A DNA stretch of 64,000 bases. It comes from Balanoglossus misakiensis. Its lineage: Eukaryota > Hemichordata. Location: positions 1,116,001-1,180,000 of the forward strand of contig CM082587.2 of the NCBI GenBank assembly GCA_040954595.2, in the 5' to 3' direction. Under the pieces are notes generated by a model. The model was given only the letters and a program-made list of their open reading frames with translations, ran no database searches and was not told where the DNA came from. The number at the start of each line of letters is the position of its first letter. The first letter of the stretch is position 1. Of this stretch, positions 31,201 to 43,689 are shown one piece after another. The position numbers were made by a program, and so were the translations under genes.

Positions 31201-34200
31201 TGATGATTGATAGGTCCTTTGATGTACATGGCAGAAATCAGCCATCTTGAAATTCAACCATGACTTTTTTATCACTCACCTAGGTAGCACAAACATTTGA
31301 GAAATACATACACGTGCACACAAACATACATGTATACATGTACATGGACAAACATCAACACATAGATCTCAGTCTCACAGGATACAGTATGCCAAGATCT
31401 GATGATAGGTTCTTTTGATGTACACAAATCTTTCATTTGACACCACTCTGGAGGCGCATGGATGATTAAATAAATACAGGCAACTGTGCTCTTGGGCATA
31501 ATCGGAAGAGGACTGCATCCTACTGGATCCTACTGGTAAATTCAACTTAACTCTTATTTCTTAGCATGATTGCAATATGATAGAAAGCAGCTTTCATGAT
31601 CCACTAATCCATTCAGTATCAAGAAGCTAACTTGCATGTATAGGGATCAAAATGTTGTTGTTTTTCCACAAGGGATGAATATGCAATAGGCAAAAGAGGG
31701 GTAGGATTTTGTCTGCAGTTTTACACCTCACCTGATGCTCTGTCCCCACAGACTGCACAGATTGTCTTGTTCATGGAGCCTCCTCCTGTTGGTGTGGTTG
31801 GTGTAGGTGGTGTGAGAGGTCCTCCATGCATGGGCCTACCCATCAGGTTGCCTTGGCTGGATATAACTGGCTTGATGTCTTCCTGATGCTGGCCACCCAT
31901 GCCCATCGCCATCTGTGAATTCAAGCCCATGACGGGCGAGTTCATCGCAACCATCGACGGGGACGAAACCGCGCCCATGTGTGCCATGGAACCCGGCGAG
32001 CCCAGCGGGATCCCTGATGTGACAGTGCTGACTGGAGTGTTTGGCAAGTTCCCCATTGAACCCACGGAAATAGGATTTCCCATGTGTTGGACGGGTGAGG
32101 TCACGGAACTCACCGGTGGTTGATGGGGTTGTCCAGAATGATGCTGTCCATAGCCAGATTCTGCAAAACAAAACCAAAATTCATTATTTTAGTTGTACTA
32201 TTCGAAGTCTATGTTGTGTATAAAATCTTGGACTGCACACAGGAAAGTCAAGTACAGTTCAGAAGTTTGGATCAATCTACAATGTACATGTTTGTATGTT
32301 CGAACATGTGTTCCGGTCACAGCTAATGATATTAAATGCAAGTTTTTTTCACAAACATCAACCAGGCCTCAGGTTATACATAATGTTTCATCAAAGATTG
32401 AGAAACACAGGTAACTTGATCAGGAACTACATGTGCTTCAGTTACCCGACTCCTCCAATGACAAAGACACTTTCTTTTAAAACTTTGCCATAAGGAACTG
32501 TGGTAACATGATCAGGGTAACCATAGCAACCTTAACTTTCCCTACTCGCCCACCTTTAGAACTAATGCTCCGTGAAAAACTTTCTAAACATTTCAACACA
32601 TGAATAACAATTGATGTCTCAATCATTTTTGATGAACAATCACCTATTCTGTCATATAATAAATGAATTTGATCATGAGTACAGTACCTATAATATTAAA
32701 CATACTAGCTGCACAAACTTGTTATTGTGAATGTGTATGTTATTGTTTGATGACAATATAGATTAGAATGGCAAAAGAGCTGGGCCCTGCAAATGTCTAA
32801 ATATGGGAACCTCTTTCATCCACAGATGGCTTTCATAGTATGATACTATACCCTTAACTTTGCTATAATGATCAATGCTATAATGTTTTATTGTTGCTGA
32901 AACTCTGGCTCTCACAAAGGTTTGATTTGACTTTTGATCACTGCAGCAAAACAACGCTGTCCCAATATTTCTGCCAATGGGAGATAAGCTCATTTGCATC
33001 AAAAGGTCAAGTGCACCTTGTACTGGTTTTCTTATGTCACCTGGTTGACTGACCAGGTGGGTGATGAACTTGGGCTACTGTACATCCCAGCTGATCATAG
33101 ATTGAGTGACCATGCAGATTCAGATGTAAATTATCCATGAGTGCGTCACTGTCAACCACACTTAATTGCTACATTCATTGCACATATCTATTATTATTCA
33201 AATTTTTGGGGAGAGTGTTGAAATTCCAGAATATGTCAGAGTGTAAATGTAATGCCGTTTGAGGCAACTTTATTATCAGCTATACTGATACACCATAAGA
33301 ATGTGGATATGTTCACATGATAGCGTGAACAGTTGGCATCCTGGTATTATCACTGCTCAGTGTGAAAACTGAAAAGTCTAAAGTCTGTTGAGCCTGTTAA
33401 GATACACAAGCTTGGGGTGATATTCAATAACCTGCAGAGAGTAGCCAAGTATCGCTCTCCTATCTGCCAGACATTCTACACTTATAAAGAAAGCCATTCT
33501 GATCATCAAGGTGCCTCTACTACTACTTAGCACTTCATTAGCCGATAAACACCAATACTATCTGTTTCTCACTGACAAAATAGTTCATTAATAATTTATT
33601 GTATTTGTAAAAAGATAAGCAGTTTCTCAGTATTATTCATTGATGTATACGACTCTGGAAACAAATTCAAATCTAAGCGGAATTTTTAAAGCATTTCTTT
33701 TCACAGGGTAAACTCTTATTGCTGTACATGTGAATTGTGTCTGAATGATAAATTGTACAGAATTTTATGGCAGTATAAAATCATTTTTAGAAAATTTTTC
33801 ATCAAATATGATACATTATATGCAAATTTATAGTGGCCTACGTGGTCACGTGATCAGGGGAAATCATGTGACCCTAACCATTTCAAGTACATGTAGATTA
33901 CTGCAGCAGAATAATTATTACATTAGTGTCATTGTTAATAATATAATTAAGTTAAGATAAAACCCTATTTTTTATAAACAGCATTTATTTACTTGTATTC
34001 TCCCAGATAATTGTGCATATATATTACCCACAGTGAGAATGTGAAAGGTTACTCTATGAGACAAATGCAAGTACAAGTACTTGCAAGTACAAGGTCAGTC
34101 AGAAACATTTGGAAACCTTTGCTAGGTCAGATGAGATTTAGGTGCAGCCAACAATAATTTATGAGAGCAATAAATCATTGTTCCCGCAAAAGCTTGCATG

Positions 34201-35954
34201 AATGCCAGCCAGACAGTATACACCACTGAAGCCATTTTTGTCGATATTTATTGCTTCATGCGTCGCATCAACAGCAGATGGGATCTCTCGACCCTTATAA
34301 AAACTATGACCTGACCTTTCCAGTTTCAAGTGAAATAGTTCGGCTGGTTCACAAAACAAGAGGGAGGGTTTGCAGTTTAACACAGCTGTTTGAATCACAC
34401 AGGAGTATACTCCATCTACATTTTGTTTGTTCGCAACTGACAGCTCTGATCACCCCGTCAACTCTATTCTACAATATGTTAGCGCCATTTCAGAAAAAGA
34501 GAATGATTTGGTCAACTCATCAATCTCCGATTCAAATGTGTAACATTTTTAACAAAAGCCAGACTGATTACTGGTGACCACCAAACTTTTGAATATTAAA
34601 ATCTACATTAACACTAAGGATTATACATGACGAAAGAGAAATCTATATTTTAAATGTAAGAACAAAATTATAACTAAGTGTGTTTTCCGCCATATCGTAC
34701 TGACTCAAGATTTCAGGAATCTTTATTCTCAGAAAAAAACACTGACTGGGGGGACATGGCAAACAAACATGTAGCACTGCAGCATTCAGACCCAATTGAT
34801 GAAACCAGGGGTCATCAGAGGTACTATAGAAAGTGCAGTGGGGAAATGAAACTGACCTACTGACAACTAACCAACCCCTGGAAACCTTGAAAAACTTGTA
34901 GAGTAAAAGTTCCCACAATTATCCCACAATTATTTGAACTTTTACTCCAAATCCAAGTTTTTCAACATTTCTGAAGTTTTAGTGGTCAACTGTGTTGTTT
35001 CAATTCACTACTACACTATACTTTTTATCAAAACTGCTGCTATATTCTCGTAAAAAACATCTTATTCTAAGCGGACGCAAAAAGCAAGAAATGGACGGAG
35101 CACAACCAGAAGACCATAAGCGTCATTTGCCTTCTGGTGTGCCGAGACACGTTGACCTTTTGCAAAGTAAACAACTCATGTTCAAAAATTGATGACCCTT
35201 GTGAATACTAAACAACGCGCGCTCATAATATGTGAACGGCTGGTTGTTTTCGTATATATATTCATTGGGGTGGGAATTAAAACTTTCGCGATGTGGCCAC
35301 CATTAATTGGAAAACATGGTCAAAACATGTTTGTTTACACACAGAAATGGACAAGATCCACCCCATATCGCCATTCTTTTATTCGAAGCCCATCCCAGAG
35401 AATTCGGTCGGTCCATGTGGTCACGCTGTTGGTCGACAGTCTGGTGTTTCGGATGTTTTGAAGATGTTGGTATGGGCAGGGTTAGAGAAAACATCTAAAG
35501 AATTGAGTTAAAAGTCGCCACTAGCTGCGAGGCTCGCGTTGAATGGGCTTATGTGAACGCTCGACTGGGGAAGTTATGTAACAATTCAAATTATCTCCAC
35601 ACACAGTCGACAAGCGAATACGCAATATGAAAACCCGCGCTCGCAGCTCTGCTGCGGATGGGTTCATCTCGGGACACATAAAAGGACACCAAAAAACGCC
35701 GTTCAAACACAAAGCGAACCACATATTTCAGTCAATATATTACCTAGGTGGTATACTTTAACGGGACATTGGGCTAGCTTGTCAATTTCACCCTAAACGG
35801 GACTGAAATGTGCACGAAGGTACAAGATTTACCTCGTTTGACCCCGTATTAGAATTTTCCAAGGCCAGATCTCGTGCTCGCTATTTACCCACAGAATATG
35901 TTGAAAATGCTATAGTCATGTCATGACCTTACCTAAATCCGTCATATGATCCAT
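16240..35954 (-). CDS. RXR: Retinoid X receptor (NR2B family)
   Basis: RXR is the shared dimer partner of many nuclear receptors and binds AGGTCA repeats. Coding exons on the - strand, in order: 35954-35933, 32160-31732, 19785-19606, 18363-18212, 17444-17318, 16905-16681 and 16490-16240. All are GT-AG and in phase, giving 461 residues. The A/B domain (to about residue 138) is rich in Gly, Met, Pro and Ser. The DNA-binding domain begins [10 protein letters not shown] (Cys142, Cys145) and carries the RXR P-box CEGCKGFFK. The hinge reads EAVQEERQR-like then [16 protein letters not shown]. The ligand-binding domain runs from [13 protein letters not shown] through [18 protein letters not shown] and [19 protein letters not shown] to the AF-2 helix FLMEMLEAP. 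The first exon encodes only MDHMTDL plus one base; ATG at 35954 is the only in-frame start there. The intron between the A/B exon and the DNA-binding exon is about 12 kb. Confidence 0.97.
22541..22574. repeat. Short inverted repeat, probable MITE fragment
   Basis: TAGTGTCCAC at 22541-22550 and GTGGACACTA at 22565-22574 form a 10-bp perfect stem with a 14-nt loop. The sequence just before it (gtcaaacctgtg) resembles the ends of the element in the WDR47 intron. It lies in an RXR intron. Confidence 0.4.
27817..27960. repeat. Three degenerate tandem copies of a ~55-bp unit
   Basis: Units begin at 27817, 27870 and 27926, each opening ACAT(C/T)GCTAA and ending near (A)GATTTGGAAT or CAGATT. They are AT-rich and lie in the long RXR intron. 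Confidence 0.6.
30248..30264 (+). promoter_or_regulatory. DR5-type element in RXR intron
   Basis: AGGTCA-TACCA-GGGTCA: two RGGTCA half-sites spaced by five bases, the arrangement used by RAR-RXR dimers. One half-site differs from AGGTCA by one allowed base. Confidence 0.3.
31025..31424. repeat. Tandem duplication of ~210 bp in RXR intron
   Basis: Copy 1 spans about 31025-31230 and copy 2 about 31236-31424. Shared blocks include GCCATCTTGAAATTCAACCA, ACTCACCTAGGTAGCA and TATGCCAAGATCTGATGAT in the same order. Copy 2 has an extra CA/TA-rich insertion and lacks part of the middle of copy 1. Confidence 0.75.
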
Positions 35955-38900
35955 GGCTGGATATTCTCGCGAAGCTCCAAACGTTTTAACAAGTTCAAAC
36001 CAGCTCAAATCTGGGTGGGAATAGACCAAACTAGGTAGCTAACGCTGGTTATTTTGAGATCACAGTCCCTTTACCTCATTCCAAATCTACATATGTTGGC
36101 AAACCAGTAAATACCCAGCATGCAGTGCGATTCCTCAAGGTCATTGGCTGATTGGCCAATCGCTTCTCACCCTTTCCTTGCTGTGTTTGCATATGCATAA
36201 TATTTACGTCAATAGAGCTCTCAAGCTCATAATATTCACTGAAAATAACCACCTCGGTGAATTTCTGTACCTTATGTAGAAACTGCAATGTTCAATGATA
36301 CTGTACATTCTAACAAAAAAATAATACTCATTTTGATACACACGGAAAATTTAGAAACATATAGAATATTTTTGTAATATCTGCCTATCACTGCAGAAAT
36401 ATTTCATGACTGCCATTCTAGAATTGACGAATTAAAATAACAGATATTCTGCAAAGACCATATCATACTCCAATCAGAGAGTAAACCGTTTGGTCTGTAT
36501 TTATGGCTGGAATCTAATTGAAAAGAACGTTTGATCGTTTAGTGGGGTAAAAAGCTCTCGGACATGATGAGCGAAGAGGCAGAACCATAAGTCAATTTAC
36601 CAAGGATCAAATTTTATACAAGTGAAGCCATGCGTAAAATGTCATATACACGCCTCGTGAAATCTGCAACTTCAGGTAATGTACATCAAGAACATCGATT
36701 GTAATTCATTACAACTGACTGAGTCGTGTGGTTGCTTAGAAACTTTAAAGGGGTACGTTGAATTCGGCAGTGTTGAAATCCCTGGGCATCTATGAAGAAA
36801 TACCCTTGTACCGAGCCAGTTTATTATGTTTGCCAAATATATTGCGATGCCATGGTGTCCAAATCTGGGAGTGGTAACATCGGTTACGTATCGAACAACC
36901 AGCAGGTCTATTGGGTACCCGGAAAAAGCTAATTCAGAACCGCTATAGATTTACATTAATATGATTTTTCTTAATAGGAACAACCGTTATATGTCAAGGA
37001 TGAAAAATGGGAGATAAATTGGCCAGTGTTTCAGTGACCACAAACCAATCAATATTGTCAAGTGATCGATTAAATATTGGAGAGAAGGGCGGGGAGAGAC
37101 AAAGAGAACCGACTCTACAGACAGACAGACAAGCGGGCAGACAGACTGACACACACACACACATTCACACCGCATGGGGGGATATACAATATGCAATCAT
37201 TTTCAGTTTATCGCACATTTCTTTCAATATGACACTTTTGTGATAAGAGATTAATGAACAAATTTTATCCTGACCCGAAACATAAATAGTTAAATAAATA
37301 ATATGTCTGCAGGTCCGAAGGTGAATCATCCAAAAGTGGACCGCGCGACGCGCATCCTTGACCTTGACGGTTCGTTCTAATTTCTTCTAACCCCGACATG
37401 CGTGCAATGTCAAGGGCAATGAGGGCTATTTATAATACTAGTATTGACGCAGTACACACTTTTGTACCTTCCCAGCCACAGCAATAATTTTCCATGCATC
37501 CATCATGCAGCCGCCATATATATACATGTACATGTACTATAGTACATTCGAAATATAACTTTTGTGTAGTGACATTTCAAAACAGAGTAAAGATTCACAT
37601 TACGTTTCATTGTTTGGTTTGACGGCATATTCCTGCGAAAAAAACGTGAACGTCATGTAAAGCAAGCTCATGCAGCGGATTTTTATATATTGGAAAAACT
37701 GCCACAGGAGACGGATTCCAAATATCACTCAAGCTCTGCCAATCTCAAGAAGCGCCATTTCACCTTTATTTGACTTCCCGGCTCTACTCACACGGCGTCG
37801 TGCAGTTGAATGCTTGCACGTGCTATAACCATACGTGTATCCCCTCAGCAGCCTTTGAGACTGCCACAAGTCGATCTTCACATGCACTCACAGAAATCAG
37901 CATCACGTGCCTTGGCATGTGCATACATTGAGATCAGACGTCTAAGAGCGACCTCACAGTTCATTTTTGAAAGAATGGGATACTTTGACGCACTGCATTG
38001 CGCTCTTCTTCGAAATTCATAAGCACAGTCGGAAATCATATTTTTTCTCAATTTACATCATTTGACACGTATGACAGCTATCCAGTTTTGCGTCCAGGCA
38101 CTCAACAAACAATGCCGCGTATCTCAAAATCTGTGGGAATAACATAAATGGATCCCCAATCAATGTTTTCACCCTCACGTACCTTTTCGCATGCGCAGTT
38201 CGAAAGACACATTTTCAGACACGTGAATAGGCAGTCACGACAATTCATGTCCTTCTAAATGTCATAGAATTCAGACAGACGTTTCCGCTGATGTCATAGA
38301 TACGTCAAGATTTTTCGTTTTTACAATATATGTATCATTCGCACTCTTTCTAAAGCTTATCTTGGTCGTTCTCTCCGTCTCTCTCTCATCCCCTCATCTC
38401 TCTGTCTTGATCATTTGCGTATTCCCCTCACTGTAACTATGACTGTCTTCTGTCCGTCTCTTCCTCTCTCTCTCGACTCCCCATCTCGTCTTCCCTTCCT
38501 ATGCGTATTATTGTATTTCTTTCTATCAATCAGCATTGGCTAATCTGTGTACAGTGGTCACCTGTTGTCTATGGCCATTTTGTTACAGACTGACATGGGG
38601 ACCCTATCAATTTGCTTGCACGGTACGACAGGATAAGGTCCATGTTAAAAACGCTATCCACTCAGATATGACACGAGGTACACGATATTCTTGGATCGTG
38701 CGTGGGAACAAGTAGCAACATCTTTTGCCCCGGGGCTGTGTACAGCTTTTGTTGCTGGTCTGTTTTGCTGCAAGGCACGTAGTAGACTAAGTATATGAAA
38801 TGTTGCTGGCTGGAATATAACAAGGCTGTGCCTGCTGGCTTCGAGAATGAATATTGACGATAATTCTTGCAAGGGATTGTTTCAAACGCAGACGCCCTAC

Positions 38901-39271
38901 TGCCTATACTTTATTAAAACGGGTAATAATTCTAATGCGGATGGACACGAAATGATTAAAATGAACCCCAAAATGGTAAAAAGGTCGCATACGTGCAAAT
39001 CGGGACAAAACCAAAGTAAGACGATCGTGTCAGACATGGGGACAGACAAGAATAAACGCCGCTTGCAATGGGTTTTTAAATATTACGTCCTCAAAATGTC
39101 GATTTGGCTCTGTCCACCCCTGACAGGAAGAATTTCAGACGCACGGAGCAGGCAGTGCCGGCAATCATTCGAGTGTCTATGGTTATTTTTCAATCTTGAC
39201 GAAACGCAGCATTCGGGAAAAGTATCCCGAGGTCGGTCTGTCGCGTGACGTTCCCTCAAGGTGTATCGCCC

Positions 39272-39287
39272 AGGTCAAAGGAGGTCA
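39272..39287 (+). promoter_or_regulatory. Exact DR4 nuclear-receptor element upstream of RXR
   Basis: AGGTCA-AAGG-AGGTCA: two perfect half-sites spaced by four bases, the spacing preferred by thyroid-hormone receptor-RXR and LXR-RXR dimers. It lies 3.3 kb upstream of the RXR start and just downstream of the candidate alternative first exon at 40609-40681. Confidence 0.45.
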
Positions 39288-39930
39288 CGGCGGAACGACG
39301 ACAGGTGAAACGCGATATGGCAAGGCATGCATAGAGTTGAGATGAAGTTGCCGTGGAAACGGTACTAACTCTGCTTGGGAACTCTGCCGGGAAACACCAT
39401 GATGGAAACAAGTGGGTACAGAGAATGGCCCTCCCTCTATCCGGATTTATCTATCATACGCCAGTGATGACGCCGACCCCTTAACTTCATTGGGGGAGGG
39501 GTTGAGGAGTAGTGTATGAGTAACCCCAGTAATTTGGCATTTTTCAGAAACCTCTCTTCGGCTTGACTGCCGAGTCCTCCTACCCCCAAAACGTGACTCT
39601 GAAGACAGGATAAACCAATCCTTTGCAAGGAAATATTCAATGACATCATAATTTATCGATCAAACTTCGTATATTGTATCTGATTTCCCCGTCAACATTT
39701 ATTGAAATACCAATATCATATATTTTAAATCGTTAATGCAAGGGATTCTACCAGCCACTGTAACATCATCCGATCTCTCGAGGCGGACACGAATTATGAC
39801 TTCTTAACGAGACTGGCAAATGAAACAGTAGATAGGGAATATACTACACTATACATGATACTATAAGCACTTAAAAAAGTGCAATTCAACCTGCGTCAGA
39901 ATTCGCAGTATTAGGTAACAGTAACCGCCA

Positions 39931-39998
39931 GATGGATGGATGGATGGATGGATGGATGGATGGATGGGTAGGTGGGTGGATGGATGGATCGAAGGATG
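39931..39998. repeat. Tetranucleotide microsatellite (GGAT)n
   Basis: Nine or so uninterrupted GGAT units at 39931-39967, then an imperfect continuation to about 39998. Confidence 0.9.
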
Positions 39999-40608
39999 AG
40001 TGGATATATCCACGCTGTTAGAAACAGGCATGGGTACCCATATGCTGGGCTGTTCTGTGTGTGTCTAAGGTCCATCGACAGCACATCTGCTGGTTTCACG
40101 GGGGGAAATTCGCAACATGGTGCATTTTGATGATATTTCCGACAGGGTGGTGAGATGTTTAATCCGACTAGATTTATAGATGGAAATGTCGGGGGGAAAT
40201 GGAAAAGGTAAACTCATAAAAAATAAATGCCATTCCAAACTGCTTTTGATGAAATGTGGTAGGCGGTGAAATTGCTGCGCCCGGGAATACGCAACTGTTG
40301 TCTCGGCAGCTGTTGACATTTAGACACAAACATTTCCATGGAATTAAACCACAAGATAATTTTCCTACAAAAACTAGAAGTCCCGTGAATTCGTTGAACA
40401 ACTTTCTCTCACAATTCAACGACATGGGGCCGTGTGCTCTTACTGAAGCTCTGTACCCATCAGTTGGCATGCTCTCATATACGTGTACATGTAATGTAGT
40501 CGTTGTTTCTCGCAGCAAAAAATGTTTCGCATGAAAAGAGGAAATCGGAGAGTGGGTCTAGTTTTGATGTGCAATACAACAAGACCAGGAATTGTCCGCT
40601 GAACTTAC

Positions 40609-40681
40609 CGTATTTGTTGTAAACACAAGCGGGTAAGTCGCGACGAAATCGCCCCACATCACCCGGGAAATATCCGTACAT
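40609..40681 (-). other. Candidate alternative first coding exon of RXR
   Basis: On the - strand an ATG at 40681 opens MYGYFPGDVGRF and runs 24 codons plus one G to a perfect donor (G|gtaagt) at 40609. The phase equals that of the annotated RXR first exon, so splicing to 32160 would give ...[11 protein letters not shown]. The start resembles vertebrate RXR gamma, which begins MYGNYSHF. There is no transcript evidence; chance is possible. Confidence 0.35.
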
Positions 40682-41398
40682 GGTTAACTCTCGCCCTGGT
40701 GACACACGACAGACGAAGGATCACAAAGCCCGTGCTTGTGGAGAATGTACCGTCACTGCAGACTCTGCAGACATACCTCGGTGTTATTAATGACGAAAAG
40801 AAAGTGATACCAGGTTGAAATTATCGAGTTGTTAGTTGTGCAGATAAACAGGGACACTGACGATAAACGCCAGCGAAATATAATATCCCAGGTATCTGCA
40901 TTTACGTCAACTTTTATAATGGCTCGGACTCTAGGGGTTCTGTGCGACGCCAACGTTCAACGTGTATCGCGTATCACAGCACAGCGTATTACCTGTCTAC
41001 CATGCTGGGTTTGTTGAATTACAACAACAAAAAATATGTAAGAAATAGAACGCACTTCCCTAAAACGCAGGAAATCAGACGCGCGCACGCATGCATTTAT
41101 GAATGATTGTGGTTTCCCCCATTTACGCAGTGACGCATCCAGGAGCACTTACAAGAAAATCAAAAAGGCACTGTGACTATAGAGTCGGCTTGATTATCTT
41201 TTCCAAGGGACCCACGGAATGTTCAATATTGTAGAAAACAACAGATCAGCAAAAAATTTTTTCGACCAATTGATAAATTTCACAAACTTCATAAAACTTC
41301 ATAGATAGATAGAAAGATAGTGAATGCTTCGACCGTCTGTCTCAATGCGAAAGACACACGTGTACTGACGATATACCTAGGAAAAGTCAACACCTTAC

Positions 41399-41507
41399 CC
41401 AAAGGGGGCGCTGCGAGGGTAACGGTGAAGTTGAGATCTTTTCCCATCTTTTCCTGAACAATTTCCAACGCTAGTGGCGCTGAGCATGTCACGTTGGCAG
41501 TGCGCAT
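41399..41507 (-). other. Second candidate alternative first exon of RXR
   Basis: An ATG at 41507 (- strand) opens 36 codons (beginning MRTANVTCSAPLALEIVQ) plus one G, ending at a good donor (G|gtaagg) at 41399. The phase matches RXR exon 2. The peptide has no recognised motif. Weak but splice-compatible. Confidence 0.2.
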
Positions 41508-42377
41508 TGCAGCGAAAGTAGTGTGCAGCAACGCCGATCCACCAGACAATTGTAAACATATTTTTTAATATACGTACATGTATCCAAATCCATTTTGATA
41601 AAGAGACTGCAGGGGAATTCTCTCTCTCACCGACTACCTGACTTGCTGTTCACGTGCGACCCACGCGACTTTTCTCTGTTCATTGCTTTATTTTTTTCCA
41701 AAAAGTAATCTTCTGAGCCTCCATCACAGTGATTTCATTAGTGTTCTCGACGGAAGCACTTGTACGAATTCTGTATTAAAAGTTGCCAAGGCCTACCATT
41801 TTATGTTTGGTCAAAATCGTAATTTTTTGTGCCTAATTCGAAGTTCCATCTGACTGGTCATAAAAGACTGTCCTCTGCAGGTAAAGAACCACTTGCTTCT
41901 CTAAGCAACGGTTCTTTATTGAAGCACGACTTCACAAAACAAGACCGCTACGGGGCATGATCTGGGATCGGGCCTTCGACACAAGGGACAGTCTAACCAA
42001 TTTTACGTGACAAACACATCCCTAGATTCCACTATTAACTCCCGCAAGTCTTTTATGACTTGGATTAAATTAATTCCCCGCCCTGCCCAGTAACTTTTTA
42101 CAACTTTATAAAGAAAACAATGAGATCGTAACGCTGGCAGACACTGTATAATTATCTCGAATTTCTTCTCCATTCTCCCGTTCTGTCGTTTGGACAGATT
42201 TAACGGCGGCTCGTCCTCTCTCCTGCGCGTTGCTGTCATGTCTCGACTCGTTTGATTTTAATCTCTGATTTTACGGTTACGAGCTTTTACAGCAATTTCT
42301 GGAATTATGAAATATCCCTAACATGGGACTGACGGGCAGATATTGATACAATCGCAACATGAGCCGCCATTGGAAAC

Positions 42378-42487
<110 letters not shown>

Positions 42488-43495
42488 ATTTTGCTTCTGA
42501 TACCCTTTGCACACAACGGATAATACATGCCATCCAATGTATACATTTTCAGATTATATTATCATTTAAGAATTGTAGCACTGTCAGATTGAGAGACTAG
42601 CCCGCAAATCGCAGTTGGGGGGATGACGTCACTCTCTCGCCCATAAAACCAATGACATGTCCAGGACACGACTATCTGTATGAATGCCCGTCGCGGTGAA
42701 CTATGGGAAAATAATCACAGAGACACAAGGTGGGAATGGATCCTTACAAAGTGAGAAGCGGTCTGTCTATTCTTCGTGGCAATTGATTTTTAACACAGTG
42801 ATTGATTTTTCTATAAAACTGCGAAGATTCCGCTGGGGACTTGAATCGGTGGTTTGAATGCGACGGTCGTAAAACTGAAGAGCGGTCGAAAATTCGCGAA
42901 CATGATTGCCCCTGGCCACCAAGCCCTCTATCTTGTTGGAAACATATTCATGTGGTACAAAATACTTCAAACTTCACTTTCTTGAAATTTTGTGTTAGTG
43001 TGTCGTATCTTAATTAGTTTAAAACGACAAACGGAAGATATTAATTATGCGGTGATAAAAAGGAAAAACTCGTGAAGATGAATTCAATATTGCATTGTTT
43101 CTTGAGAACCTCTGGAAAATGCATTCGCTGCATGTCATACTCAGAAATCTTAAGAAACTTGAAACCCAGACTGGACACAGGGAGAATCAAAATCTGAAAT
43201 TTGACTGAGATGACAAAGAACTTATAAGGAAGATGATCTTCCTCGTTTAGAGAAGAGATTGACGAAGAATATTACTTGCAGGTAACACGCAACGCCACCT
43301 TTAAGTGTGCCGTTCTGACCGCCGGACAATGAAAGGATCATTAGCATGATTTGTAACTTTAGCTGAAATGTGCCCCTCCCATCTGAAAAAGATGCCAGCT
43401 CCGGAACAAAAGACGTTTACCTAAATTTGCAAACAGGGAATCAGTTGGCCTTTGATATGTTGCGTCACTGTAATTAGCAATGCAACGGAGTCGGG

Positions 43496-43689
43496 TATAA
43501 ATGGAGATTATAGGATACTTCGGATTCAGTGTGTCAATAGATTCGTCTCTATCCCACCGCAAACAGCAGTCCACCGGCGTGCCTCTACCGTGTAAAGAAT
43601 ACTCTTGATGTTGTCGTGGATGGAGCAAAGTCTTGCGGGTGGGAAGAAGTTACAGCCGACTGGGAGAACGATGCACTGTGTTTGAAGGT
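43496..43689 (+). promoter_or_regulatory. Possible TATA promoter and 5' exon of an unknown transcript
   Basis: A TATAAATG box at 43496-43503 is followed about 185 bp later by a consensus donor (GAAG|gtgagt, exon end 43687). Frames in between are closed, so any exon would be untranslated. No downstream exon is recognised. Confidence 0.15.

Noticed and set aside
38847-39248. 133-codon + strand frame upstream of RXR
   Set aside because: No domain, no splice context and unbiased composition; consistent with chance in a long noncoding region.
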